This document shows, piece after piece, positions 54,704 through 62,882 of a stretch of DNA of 64,000 bases. Positions within the stretch are counted from its first letter, which is position 1, and each line of letters begins with the position of its first letter. Under the pieces are notes generated by a model. It made no database searches. It was not told the DNA's origin and saw nothing but the letters and a program-made list of their open reading frames with translations. The stretch is taken from positions 1 through 64,000 of the forward strand of contig JAJFTF010000055.1 of NCBI GenBank assembly GCA_021373185.1, written 5' to 3'. This DNA comes from Betaproteobacteria bacterium. GTDB lineage: Bacteria > Pseudomonadota > Gammaproteobacteria > Burkholderiales > Sulfuricellaceae. Both the position numbers and the translations under genes were made by a program.

Positions 54704-54892
54704 TTATGACTTGAGCGGGATCACATTGATTATCGCCACCGGCTCTTCCTGATCCAGTCTTTCTGCCAGTTCCATGGCGATGCCGTCTATTCCTTCGGTG
54801 GTGAACAAGTCTTGCGGCGTTTCCACCGAAGCGGAGTAGAACGTGCCATCGCTGTCCACAAACGAAACATGGTAATGATTCATCGTGGTCAC
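54704..54892 (-). CDS. Small protein, unknown (62 aa)
   Basis: A short mixed alpha/beta protein (YHVSFVDSDGTFYSASVE, ending NVIPLKS). Its GTG start overlaps the stop of the next gene upstream (GTGA), and an ATG three codons in is an alternative. The tight overlap makes a two-gene unit. No family recognised. Confidence 0.6.
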   Translation of the reverse strand: MTTMNHYHVSFVDSDGTFYSASVETPQDLFTTEGIDGIAMELAERLDQEEPVAIINVIPLKS

Positions 54893-55245
54893 TTAGCGAG
54901 CAGGTCACGCAGTTTATCCACGATACCGTTCTCACGTTCGTCGAATGAAAACATCGCGTCACCAAACCCCTTTTCCTTGGCCCGCTCTTCCGCCACGGCA
55001 AGATGCAGGAATTCCTCATAGTATTCCTGCTCAGTGCAAGTCACCTGAGTGACAAAGACATCCGGCTCATGGCAATCATTTACGCCAAGAACATAGACGG
55101 TCACCGTAATGACTTTTTCTCGAGGGAAAATCACCGGTTCGCTGCGCAAGGAAACGACGACATCGGACTCTGTCGCATCGCGGCTGTCCGAACCCGTCAC
55201 ACCATATGCATTCCTGAGCCGGTTTTCTATCGGGTTATCGCTCAT
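54889..55245 (-). CDS. Conserved protein, unknown (118 aa)
   Basis: An acidic cytosolic protein with two Cys (DCHEPDVFVTQVTC) and a charged helical C-terminus (FHLAVAEERAKEKGFGDAMFSFDE-like). It is coupled by overlap to the 62-aa gene. Its nearness to the DsrC/TusE variant may be chance. No domain recognised. Confidence 0.65.
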   Translation of the reverse strand: MSDNPIENRLRNAYGVTGSDSRDATESDVVVSLRSEPVIFPREKVITVTVYVLGVNDCHEPDVFVTQVTCTEQEYYEEFLHLAVAEERAKEKGFGDAMFSFDERENGIVDKLRDLLAK

Positions 55246-55324
55246 TATTTAACGTCATAATTAAACAGTTCAAACATTACACCAAACCCCCCATCCAGAG
55301 CAATCAAGTCGCACTAGCAGGGCG

Positions 55325-56359
55325 TCAACCGATATCGAGCCTGGTCAGCTCTTCATGAATCATGTGCTCATCCAGGCTATCGTAATCCTCGCGGTTAAAG
55401 GCGATGATCCCGCCTGCCAGTTCATGCCAGGTAAAACCGCTGGTCCATGACGGCGGTAAATAATCGCCCTGCCTCTTGCGCGGGAAGATAAATAGCCTGC
55501 CAGGCGCATACAACAGGTTGTAAGCCACCTCGCCGAGATGCAACGATTCGATGCAGCGCCATGCCGCATAGGGGTCGTCGAATGCCAGACACTGCGTTGG
55601 ATATGCCGCGTTGCCGCCATTGTGGCACCAATCTGAAGCCATCACGGGAAAACCCGCAGGCTTGAGGAACATCTGAAAATGCAGGTGGTTGACCGAAGCG
55701 AAGGCGCCGATGGAATTGTAGCCGAAGCCCACGCCATTCAGCGTTTCCACCAGTTGCACGGTCAGGTTCCAAATATAGTCATGATGTTCCGCCGTAAGGA
55801 ATTGCGGCAACCGGTGCTCGCGTTCCGGCACCAGCAAAGCATGAAAGTCGACGAAGGGATACTTGTTGTAATACAGGGTGGCATCCTTGCCGCCGAGCAT
55901 TCCAGCCCAGAACGCTTCCTTCTGCATGAAGCCCTTGTTGAAATGAAAACTCGCCTCTTCGAAATCCACATAGATGCCGGTCGGCACTCGCGCCGTGATG
56001 CGCTTGGGGCGGAATGAGCGCAAATGGTTGAACTGCAGTTCCCATCTTCCCGCCTGCCGCTGTTCGGTGTGCTTGAGTTTTTCCAGTCCGACTGCATGAA
56101 TCTTGAGAAAAACCAGCAGATCCTCTTCCACTTCCTGTATCGCCCTGCCGCTTTCCAATGCGCCGATATATTGTTCGCGCAGCCGTTGGTAAAGCGTTTC
56201 GAGTCCTGCCGCAGTGGCGGAATAAATTTCCTGATTGAAGGTAGCATTGGCGCAAACCAGGATGAACGGCCCTAGCCCGCCTCGTTGCAGAAGCTCGGAC
56301 AAGCCGGCTGAAAATGCCTGGCGAAATGATTCGCTGGAAGAAAAGAGATGACGATCCAT
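55325..56359 (-). CDS. HIT/GalT-superfamily protein (Ap4A phosphorylase/VTC2-like)
   Basis: A 344-aa protein with the nucleotidyl-transferase histidine triad as NHLHFQMF (HxHxQ), preceded by YNKYPFVDFHALLVPERE and followed by a C-terminal half with GRLFIFPRKRQG. These fit diadenosine-tetraphosphate phosphorylase or GDP-hexose phosphorylase relatives. The substrate is unknown. The ATG at 56359 is preferred over the TTG at 56362. It lies 6 bp after barstar on the same strand. Confidence 0.75.
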   Translation of the reverse strand: MDRHLFSSSESFRQAFSAGLSELLQRGGLGPFILVCANATFNQEIYSATAAGLETLYQRLREQYIGALESGRAIQEVEEDLLVFLKIHAVGLEKLKHTEQRQAGRWELQFNHLRSFRPKRITARVPTGIYVDFEEASFHFNKGFMQKEAFWAGMLGGKDATLYYNKYPFVDFHALLVPEREHRLPQFLTAEHHDYIWNLTVQLVETLNGVGFGYNSIGAFASVNHLHFQMFLKPAGFPVMASDWCHNGGNAAYPTQCLAFDDPYAAWRCIESLHLGEVAYNLLYAPGRLFIFPRKRQGDYLPPSWTSGFTWHELAGGIIAFNREDYDSLDEHMIHEELTRLDIG

Positions 56360-56365
56360 CAATAC

Positions 56366-56638
56366 TCACTGCCGAATGAAAGTAAAATCCTCGCGCTCCG
56401 CCGCCACTTCATCCAGCAAAGCGATCAATCTGTCGAAGTCTGCGCCCAAACCTTCTTGCGCGAAATCGGTGTCTTTCCAGATGATTTCAAATGGGCCGCC
56501 TACCTCGCCAGTCAACACGTCCCACAAGGCATCCAAATTGCGCCCGAAGTGCGGGGGGAAAACCAACTGGCGAGCCAGGTCGTCGTAAAATTCGGCAAGA
56601 GTATGAATGTTGCGCAAGACACAACGTTTCACTGGCAT
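56366..56638 (-). CDS. Barstar-like ribonuclease inhibitor
   Basis: A 90-aa protein of the barstar family: NIHTLAEFYDDLARQL, FPPHFGRNLDALWDVLTGEV and a C-terminal helix. The Asp residues in NLDALWD correspond to the barnase-contacting Asp35 and Asp39. Its ATG lies inside the end of the barnase-like gene (10-bp overlap) after GAGG, so the inhibitor is coupled to the toxin. It would protect the cytosol from the RNase. Confidence 0.88.
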   Translation of the reverse strand: MPVKRCVLRNIHTLAEFYDDLARQLVFPPHFGRNLDALWDVLTGEVGGPFEIIWKDTDFAQEGLGADFDRLIALLDEVAAEREDFTFIRQ

Positions 56639-57084
56639 GGTGGAACCTCGATAAAGGTTTGGTAGTGATCCACGGTCACCCGGCGCATCCCGTCATTGGA
56701 AAACAGCAGGCGTTTGGCACCGCGGTGCCCGCCCCGATAGTCGAGGTCGGCCTCGCGCCAATCACCGGGCAGCAACCTGCCCTCACGGTTGCCGAAACGA
56801 TCGCCGCCCATACTCTTCCCCCGCAGGGCAGAAACACTCCACAAATCCCTGCCAGGCCGCCAGCCCATCTGGCGTGCTTGGCGCTTGACCACGAATTTGT
56901 CGGGAAGCCGCTCATTGTTGCTGGCATTCAACGATTTCAGCATGTCTACCAGCTCCGCTTCGTCCACTTTGGGCGACAAGCGCTGGTTCAACGTATGCAC
57001 TACGTCACGGCAACTTGCGGCATAGATTGCAGGCGCCCAGGCAACCATGCCTGCTATAACAAAAGACAGAAAAAAGCGGATCAC
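56629..57084 (-). CDS. Barnase-like exported ribonuclease
   Basis: A 151-aa secreted RNase of the N1/T1/barnase fold. A signal peptide (about 1-22) is followed by LPDKFVVKRQARQMGW, GKSMGGDRFGNREGRL, WREADLDY, GGHRGAKRLLFSNDG and VDHYQTF. Catalytic residues matching barnase Lys27, Glu73, Arg83, Arg87 and His102 are present (K67, E111, R121, R125, H140). Two Cys (C25, C150) may form a disulfide outside the cytosol. The GTG at 57084 with GGTGGA upstream gives a clean signal peptide; starting at 57129 would overlap rlmI. The barstar gene overlaps its end. Confidence 0.88.
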   Translation of the reverse strand: MIRFFLSFVIAGMVAWAPAIYAASCRDVVHTLNQRLSPKVDEAELVDMLKSLNASNNERLPDKFVVKRQARQMGWRPGRDLWSVSALRGKSMGGDRFGNREGRLLPGDWREADLDYRGGHRGAKRLLFSNDGMRRVTVDHYQTFIEVPPCQ

Positions 57085-57088
57085 CGTT

Positions 57089-58270
57089 TTATTCCACCCG
57101 CCGCAACAACAGGCCCTTGAGGTATTCACCTTCGGGGAAATTCAGCACGGCCGGATGGTCGGCATCGGCGGCGAAGCGCCCGACGATCTGCGCCGTCACG
57201 CCGGCATCGAGCGCCGCACCAGCAAGTATCTTCTGGAACAGGTCGGCGTTTACGCCGCCCGAGCAGGAAAAGCTGGCCAGCAACCCGCCGGGGCGCAGCA
57301 ACTTGAGCGCCCACAGGTTGATGTCCTTGTAGGCGCGCGAGGCATTTGCTGCATGGTGGGCGGTAGGCGCAAATTTGGGCGGATCGAGTACGATCAAGTC
57401 GAAACTCTTGCCTTGGTCGCGCATCAGTCGCAGGCTTTTGAATACATCGGCCTCCAGCCACTGCGCCCGGTCTTCCACCAAATTATTGAGTTTGAGATTT
57501 TCCCGCGCCATTGCCAGCGCCTCGGCGGAACTGTCCACCGACAGCACCGAGCGCGCGCTGCCTTGCAGCGCACTCAGGGAAAACCCTCCGCTGTAGCAGA
57601 AGCAGTTGAGCACGTCCTTGTCATTCGCCAGTTCGCCGATGCGCCGGCGGTTGTCGCGCTGATCGAGATAGAAGCCGGTTTTCTGGCCTTTTTCTACATC
57701 CACGTAAAACTTCAGGCCATGTTCGTGAATCAGCAGCGGTGAAGGCAGAACTCCGCGCAACAGGCCCATGCGCGCCGGCAGCCCTTCCAGCTCGCGCACC
57801 TCGGCATCGGAACGCTCGTAAATATTGGCGCAGCCGGTCAATTCCACCAGCAAGTCGGCCAGCGTATCGCGCCAGCACTCAATCCCCGCCGACAACACCT
57901 GGATCACCAGCACATCGCCGTAACGATCCACCACCAAGCCGGGCAAGCCATCCGACTCGCCGTGCACCAGTCGCATGCCGTTGGTGACTTTGCCCAGTTC
58001 CTGGCGCAAACCGATGGCGCGCACCAGACGTGTCCGCAGGAAGGCCGCGTCTATCGTCTCATTTTCCCGATAGGCCCAGACCCGTCCCAATATTTGCGAT
58101 TTTGGGCTATAGGCGGCCAGCGCCAGGAATGCGCCATGGCTATCGCGCACCGCCACGGTTTCGCCCGGCTGCGGCTCACCCTTGACGCGCTCGACAGCGC
58201 CGGAAAAGACCCAGGGATGACGGTGCAGCAGGGATTTCTCGCGGCCAGGATGGAGAATGAGTGAATGCAT
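57089..58270 (-). CDS. rlmI: 23S rRNA m5C1962 methyltransferase RlmI
   Basis: A 393-aa enzyme with N-terminal PUA-like domain (GREKSLLHRHPWVFSGAVE) and a SAM-dependent methyltransferase domain: EKGQKTGFYLDQRDNRR, DVLNCFCYSGGFSLSAL, FDLIVLDPPKFA and LASFSCSGGV. The catalytic Cys lies in SCSGG. It precedes the barnase-like gene with a 4-bp gap. Confidence 0.93.
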   Translation of the reverse strand: MHSLILHPGREKSLLHRHPWVFSGAVERVKGEPQPGETVAVRDSHGAFLALAAYSPKSQILGRVWAYRENETIDAAFLRTRLVRAIGLRQELGKVTNGMRLVHGESDGLPGLVVDRYGDVLVIQVLSAGIECWRDTLADLLVELTGCANIYERSDAEVRELEGLPARMGLLRGVLPSPLLIHEHGLKFYVDVEKGQKTGFYLDQRDNRRRIGELANDKDVLNCFCYSGGFSLSALQGSARSVLSVDSSAEALAMARENLKLNNLVEDRAQWLEADVFKSLRLMRDQGKSFDLIVLDPPKFAPTAHHAANASRAYKDINLWALKLLRPGGLLASFSCSGGVNADLFQKILAGAALDAGVTAQIVGRFAADADHPAVLNFPEGEYLKGLLLRRVE

Positions 58271-58324
58271 GGTGGTTTGGCTGAAAGAATAATGGGGTCG
58301 CGAAGTATAACAGTTGGCTTGTTG

Positions 58325-60670
58325 TTACTTGATTTTTTCCACTTGGCACAGGCTGGAACGCAGTGCCAGCGAGCCGCTGACCGGGTCGCAGGTTCTATGG
58401 TCGATCAGGCTGTTGTAATTGGCCTCGTCGCCTTCGTAACCGGCAAGACCCAACTCCGAACACGGCTGCCACCAGCCGAATTGGGCGCAGACCACGCTCC
58501 GGTCAAGGTTGGCATCCAGACGGGCGCGGGCGCGCATGGCGCCGACCGGCGATTTGATCGACATCCAGTCGCCTTCGGCAATACCGCGTGCAGCGGCGGT
58601 TTCCGGATGGATTTCGGCCAGCGGATAAGGCATCCGTTTACGCAGCATGGGCAGGGAATGGTGTTGGCTATGGCAGAATTGGGGCACCTTGGCGGTAGTG
58701 AGCACGAGAGGATAAGCTTCATTCAGTTCAGGCCGGCTATGCGGGCTCGGTGAAGGTTCGACGAAATCCGGCGAGGGGTTCTGGCCGATATCCAGCAGTT
58801 GCTGCGAATAAATTTCGATCCGCCCGCTCGGCGTGGCGAAACCGGCCTCGCGATATTTGCGGTAGCGAGTCTCCAGCGGCAAACAAACACCTGCCGGATT
58901 GTCGCGCAAGGCTTCCAGGCTGACGCCGGAGGGTTCAATAACGTGCCTCAGCCCAGCCTCGATGCTGCCGCCGAAAAAATGCTCTTCCAGCCCCAGCCGC
59001 TTGGCCAGCTCGAAGGCGATCCAGGTGTCGGGACGAGATTCCCCTTTCGGCGGCACCGCCCGAGGGCGAAGCTGGACATAGGCATCGGCCTGCTGGCTGG
59101 CCATGAAACCGGCTTGCAGCCCTTCCCGCTCCCACGCCGTGGCGACGGGCAGAACCACGTCGGCGAAACGCGCCATCGGCGTAATGAAGAGATCGGCGTG
59201 GACATAGAAATCCAGCTTGGCCAGCGCCTCCTTGCCGGTTTCCAATCCTGGCCGGGATTGCAACAGGTTCGAACCGAAGCAGAACAAGCCTTTTACTGGA
59301 TAAGGCTTCTCATCGAGAATCGCCCGGTACAGGTCGAATTCGGTGATCCAGCCGGTACGGGCAGGCCCCAGCGGTCTTTCCGCCGCGCCGAGCGCCTTGG
59401 CGCGTTGCCCCGGCGGCAACAGATCGGCACCGATGATATTGTTCAGGCGCGGCTTGGTGAAATAGGCGTTGCCGCCCGGCGTATCGAAGCTGCCGGTCAA
59501 GGCATGCAGCAGGGTGATCGCGCGGCTGGTCTGGGTGGCGTTGGTGTTCTGCCCCACTCCCGACCAGGCGTAAAAAGAAACCGGGCCGCTCTCATGCAGC
59601 AGTTTGGCAGTATCTTCAACCTGGCTCGCGGGTACGCCACAGACTTCCGCCACCCGCGCCGGCGTATATTCACGGCACAAGGCGGCATAGCGGTCGAAAG
59701 CCGGGCGGCATTTCACCTCTCCGTTGAGGGTGGCAACCCCGAATTCACCGAACAGCGCGACCGATGCCGGTGGCTTGTCATATTGCCGGGTTTGCGGGTC
59801 GTAAACGACCGGACAGCCTGCTGTCTCATCCCAAGCGACCCGCTTGCCGTTCGCCCCGCCCTGCTGCAAATCTGCCTCAGTGAGAAAATGACCGTTGTCA
59901 CTCCGCACCAGGAATGGCGCAGTAGTCCACTGAGAAACAAAATCGCGGTCGTACCAGCCGGCTACGATCATCACCCCGGCAATGCCCAAGGCCAGGGCGC
60001 CATCCGTGCCGGGACGCAAGCGCAGCCACTGGTCTGCCCGGCCGGCAAGTCCGGCACGGCGCGGGTCGACCACCACCAGTTTTGCACCGCGTTTGATGGC
60101 TTGACTCGCCTCACTGGCTTGAACGGGCCAGCAGGCGGCGGGATTGAACCCCCAGTAAACGATGCATCCGGTGTGGGCATAATCCGGCATGCCGATGTCG
60201 GTGCCGACGGTGAAGGCGCTGGCAAAATCCCGGTGCCAGTTGCACACGTGGCTGGTCCAGACTGCGTTGGGGCTGCCGAAGGCGTTGACCAAGCGAAAAA
60301 TCCAGCCAATGCTGTCGGCAATCGCCGTGCCGCTCGGCGTGGCGACAGAAAAGGCGACCGACTCGGCGCCATGCCGCTCCGCCGCTGCACGCATCTGGTT
60401 CGCCGCATAATCCAGCGCCTCGTCCCAACTGATCCGCTGCCAGCCGGGATCGGGGTCGCCCTTGGGGCGGGTACGCTTCATCGGGTAAAGCAGCCGTTCG
60501 GCGCTGTTGACCAGTTCCGGGGCGGCCTTGGCCTTGATGCACAAGGACTTCCCGGTGGGGTGGGCCGGGTCTGGCTCGACTTTTACCAGAACGTCATCCT
60601 CGACCACGGAAATGCAACCGCAACGCGAAATGCATTGCGGGCAATAGCCGTGAATGCGCTGCTGGCTCAC
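58325..60670 (-). CDS. Molybdopterin oxidoreductase (DMSO-reductase family), substrate unknown
   Basis: A 781-aa catalytic subunit with an N-terminal 4Fe-4S site (C10-x2-C13-x3-C17...C44), a likely Mo ligand Cys in SHVCNWHRDFA, bis-MGD-binding blocks (WGFNPAACWP, VVVDPRRAG, RPGTDGALALG) and a C-terminal cofactor domain. It lacks a Tat signal and a visible electron-transfer partner, so it is predicted cytosolic. It starts with GTG at 60670, touching the MBL stop. The sulfur context makes a sulfur-oxyanion substrate possible but unproven. Confidence 0.85.
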   Translation of the reverse strand: MSQQRIHGYCPQCISRCGCISVVEDDVLVKVEPDPAHPTGKSLCIKAKAAPELVNSAERLLYPMKRTRPKGDPDPGWQRISWDEALDYAANQMRAAAERHGAESVAFSVATPSGTAIADSIGWIFRLVNAFGSPNAVWTSHVCNWHRDFASAFTVGTDIGMPDYAHTGCIVYWGFNPAACWPVQASEASQAIKRGAKLVVVDPRRAGLAGRADQWLRLRPGTDGALALGIAGVMIVAGWYDRDFVSQWTTAPFLVRSDNGHFLTEADLQQGGANGKRVAWDETAGCPVVYDPQTRQYDKPPASVALFGEFGVATLNGEVKCRPAFDRYAALCREYTPARVAEVCGVPASQVEDTAKLLHESGPVSFYAWSGVGQNTNATQTSRAITLLHALTGSFDTPGGNAYFTKPRLNNIIGADLLPPGQRAKALGAAERPLGPARTGWITEFDLYRAILDEKPYPVKGLFCFGSNLLQSRPGLETGKEALAKLDFYVHADLFITPMARFADVVLPVATAWEREGLQAGFMASQQADAYVQLRPRAVPPKGESRPDTWIAFELAKRLGLEEHFFGGSIEAGLRHVIEPSGVSLEALRDNPAGVCLPLETRYRKYREAGFATPSGRIEIYSQQLLDIGQNPSPDFVEPSPSPHSRPELNEAYPLVLTTAKVPQFCHSQHHSLPMLRKRMPYPLAEIHPETAAARGIAEGDWMSIKSPVGAMRARARLDANLDRSVVCAQFGWWQPCSELGLAGYEGDEANYNSLIDHRTCDPVSGSLALRSSLCQVEKIK

Positions 60671-61308
60671 TAAGCGTTGTCTCCAACATAAGGATTGGTG
60701 CGCCGCTCGTAGCCGAAGGTGGATGTCGGGCCGTGGCCGGGGATAAAGGTAACGTCATCGCCCAGAGGAAACAGGCGCTCGCGGATCGACGCAATCAACG
60801 TATCGTAATCGCCACGAGGAAGATCGGTGCGGCCAATGGCACCCTTGAACAGCACATCGCCGACGAAAGCGGTCTGGCTGGCGCGATGGAAGAAGCCGAT
60901 ATGTCCGGGCGTGTGGCCGGGGCAATGCAGCACTTCCAGAGATACATTGCCGATCTTTACCAAGTCGCCATGCTCCAGCCACAGATCGGGCATAAAGTTC
61001 GCTACATGCGGGAAACCGAACATCACGCACTGCTGCGGCAAGGATTCCAGCAAAAAAGCATCCTCGCGTTGCGGCCCTTCGATCGGAATGCCGAGTTTTG
61101 CCGCAAGTTCCGCCGCCGCCCCGACATGATCCATGTGGCCATGAGTAAGCAGCAATTTGGTCAACCGCAGTCCCTTCTGCGCTGCCACCTCAATCAACTG
61201 ACTCGCGTTGCCGCCCGGATCGACCAGGGCCGCGTTGTTAGTCTCCTCGCACCAGATCAGGGAACAGTTCTGTTCGAACGAAGTTACGGGAATAATCAGG
61301 TATTTCAT
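60670..61308 (-). CDS. Metallo-beta-lactamase-fold hydrolase (YcbL/glyoxalase II-like)
   Basis: A 212-aa hydrolase with the metal motif LTHGHMDHVGAA, HCPGHTPGH and PGHGPTSTFG. It matches the small single-domain YcbL/GloB-type family. The ATG at 61308 overlaps the TrmO stop. The molybdopterin gene follows directly. The true substrate could be a glutathione thioester. Confidence 0.9.
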   Translation of the reverse strand: MKYLIIPVTSFEQNCSLIWCEETNNAALVDPGGNASQLIEVAAQKGLRLTKLLLTHGHMDHVGAAAELAAKLGIPIEGPQREDAFLLESLPQQCVMFGFPHVANFMPDLWLEHGDLVKIGNVSLEVLHCPGHTPGHIGFFHRASQTAFVGDVLFKGAIGRTDLPRGDYDTLIASIRERLFPLGDDVTFIPGHGPTSTFGYERRTNPYVGDNA

Positions 61309-62012
61309 GGTATCGACATTTCTCCAATCGGGATCACGGCATTGACCAAAACCACCTCGCCGTCCACTTCCCATTGCACATCATAATCAAGCAACTTCAT
61401 GCCGAAAATCGACTTGCCGTCGCCTTTGCCATAATAGGCGGGGCGCGGATCCAGGGACAGAATCCGGCGGATCAGCGCTTCCAGTTGCGGCACTGTGGCA
61501 CAGAGATCAAGCGCACTTTGACTGAATTGAACCTTGAATGGGGCTGCTGGCGCTGCCGCTGCAAATCCGCCCGTGGCCTCGGCGATACGGTCAGAATAGG
61601 GCAGGTAGGGCTTGATATCCAGTACCGGCGTGCCGTCCAGCAAATCTATCCCTTTCAAGTGCAGCAGCACTTTCCCCTGTTCAACGATGATCTTTTCCAA
61701 TTCGACCGCCGACAGGCCGATAGGGTTCGGGCGATGAGTGGAACGGGTGGCGAAAACACCCAAGCGGCGATTGCCGCCCAATCGCGGCGGTCGCACGGTA
61801 GGCTTCCACGACTCGCCAAGACAGGCATGGAAAACGAAGCTGATCCAGATATGGGAGAAATTCTCAAGCCCGCGCACTGCTTCCGCCCGACTGTAGGGTG
61901 GCAGCAGTTCCAGGATTGCCCGCGCTTCCGGCACCAAGCCCGGCTGGCGGGGAATGCCGAATTTTTCCTTGAAGCAGGAATGGATAACGCCGACAGGCGA
62001 AAAAGTGAACAT
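61305..62012 (-). CDS. trmO: tRNA t6A37 N6-methyltransferase TrmO
   Basis: A 235-aa member of the TsaA/TrmO family: PVGVIHSCFKEKFGIPRQPGLV, LENFSHIWISFVFH, RLGVFATRSTHRPNPIGLSAVEL and LDIKPYLPYSD are all diagnostic. It methylates t6A at tRNA position 37. The ATG at 62012 fits the family N-terminus. Confidence 0.93.
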   Translation of the reverse strand: MFTFSPVGVIHSCFKEKFGIPRQPGLVPEARAILELLPPYSRAEAVRGLENFSHIWISFVFHACLGESWKPTVRPPRLGGNRRLGVFATRSTHRPNPIGLSAVELEKIIVEQGKVLLHLKGIDLLDGTPVLDIKPYLPYSDRIAEATGGFAAAAPAAPFKVQFSQSALDLCATVPQLEALIRRILSLDPRPAYYGKGDGKSIFGMKLLDYDVQWEVDGEVVLVNAVIPIGEMSIP

Positions 62013-62146
62013 GCGAGGGATTATATCCTTCCCACTATACTGGGGCGATAGAGTAAAATGAAGACTATCAAGTAGCGGTTATTCAGTCCGAATAATACAT
62101 TCAACCACGGACCAATGCCGTTTTTAAGCTCAAAGGGAGTTGCATC

Positions 62147-62707
62147 ATGCGCATCGAAGTCCACGTTCACGGCACCCTCAACCTGTGCAAGGGGGTTACG
62201 CTGGCCAAGGTAGAAAACGGCCTGCGTAAATGGCTGGATTACCTGGATGCAGAAACCATTGCCGATGCGCGCAGTTTGGAACAGGATGAACCCGGCATCG
62301 TCTTCCATCGCGCCGAGCGCACGCTGGAAATTTGCTGGACGGGCGAGGTCGGAAAAAACTTTGTGAATCGGCTGCAAGATGCACTGTTTGAATTCGGGCC
62401 ACTGACTGAGCGTGCCACAGAAATCGAATTGACCTACTATCATGAAGATGGGCGCGATGAGTACCAGCTTCTCTTTGCCGGCCCCAACTCAGAAAGCATC
62501 CATATGGCACAGCGGCAACGCATGATTGAAGATGTCGCAAGCCTGCTTTCCCGCCACTTTACCCAGGAAGATGTGATTCAGGTCACCGGCTTGGTCAATA
62601 GCCTGTTCGATCATGATTTTGAGCGCCGCAAGGCGGCAGAATCTGACCATAATGTCCCTGCTTCAGATAGCGGCTTGCTTCATTTCCGGAAAAAACACCT
62701 GCACTAA
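62147..62707 (+). CDS. Conserved protein of unknown function
   Basis: A 186-aa protein starting MRIEVHVHGTLNL with a beta-rich first half (TLEICWTGEVGKNF, IELTYYHEDGRDEYQLLF) and a helical second half with a His-rich end (HFRKKHLH). GGGAG lies about 8 bases upstream. It immediately precedes the dsrA promoter on the same strand. No named domain is recognised. Confidence 0.8.
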   Translation: MRIEVHVHGTLNLCKGVTLAKVENGLRKWLDYLDAETIADARSLEQDEPGIVFHRAERTLEICWTGEVGKNFVNRLQDALFEFGPLTERATEIELTYYHEDGRDEYQLLFAGPNSESIHMAQRQRMIEDVASLLSRHFTQEDVIQVTGLVNSLFDHDFERRKAAESDHNVPASDSGLLHFRKKHLH

Positions 62708-62761
62708 CTCCGTCTGACACACTCGCTTTCCTCGAGTCGTTACTTAAAATTCGCTTAATAC

Positions 62762-62791
62762 TTGACAATTTTAATACGGTATTTGTATACT
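62762..62791 (+). promoter_or_regulatory. Strong sigma-70 promoter for dsrA
   Basis: TTGACA (62762-62767) and TATACT (62786-62791) with an 18-bp spacer. Transcription would begin near 62798, about 85 bases before the dsrA start. Confidence 0.7.
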
Positions 62792-62882
62792 TAGTCCAAA
62801 CCATATAAATATTCTATTTAAGATTGAATAATAGTTTGAAGTCCGGGAAGCATCCACTGAACCAAATTTGCTGAAGGAGACC

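Noticed and set aside
58799..60673. Long open frame (624 codons) on the plus strand
   Set aside because: It is antisense to the molybdopterin oxidoreductase, which has clear family motifs; the plus frame has none.
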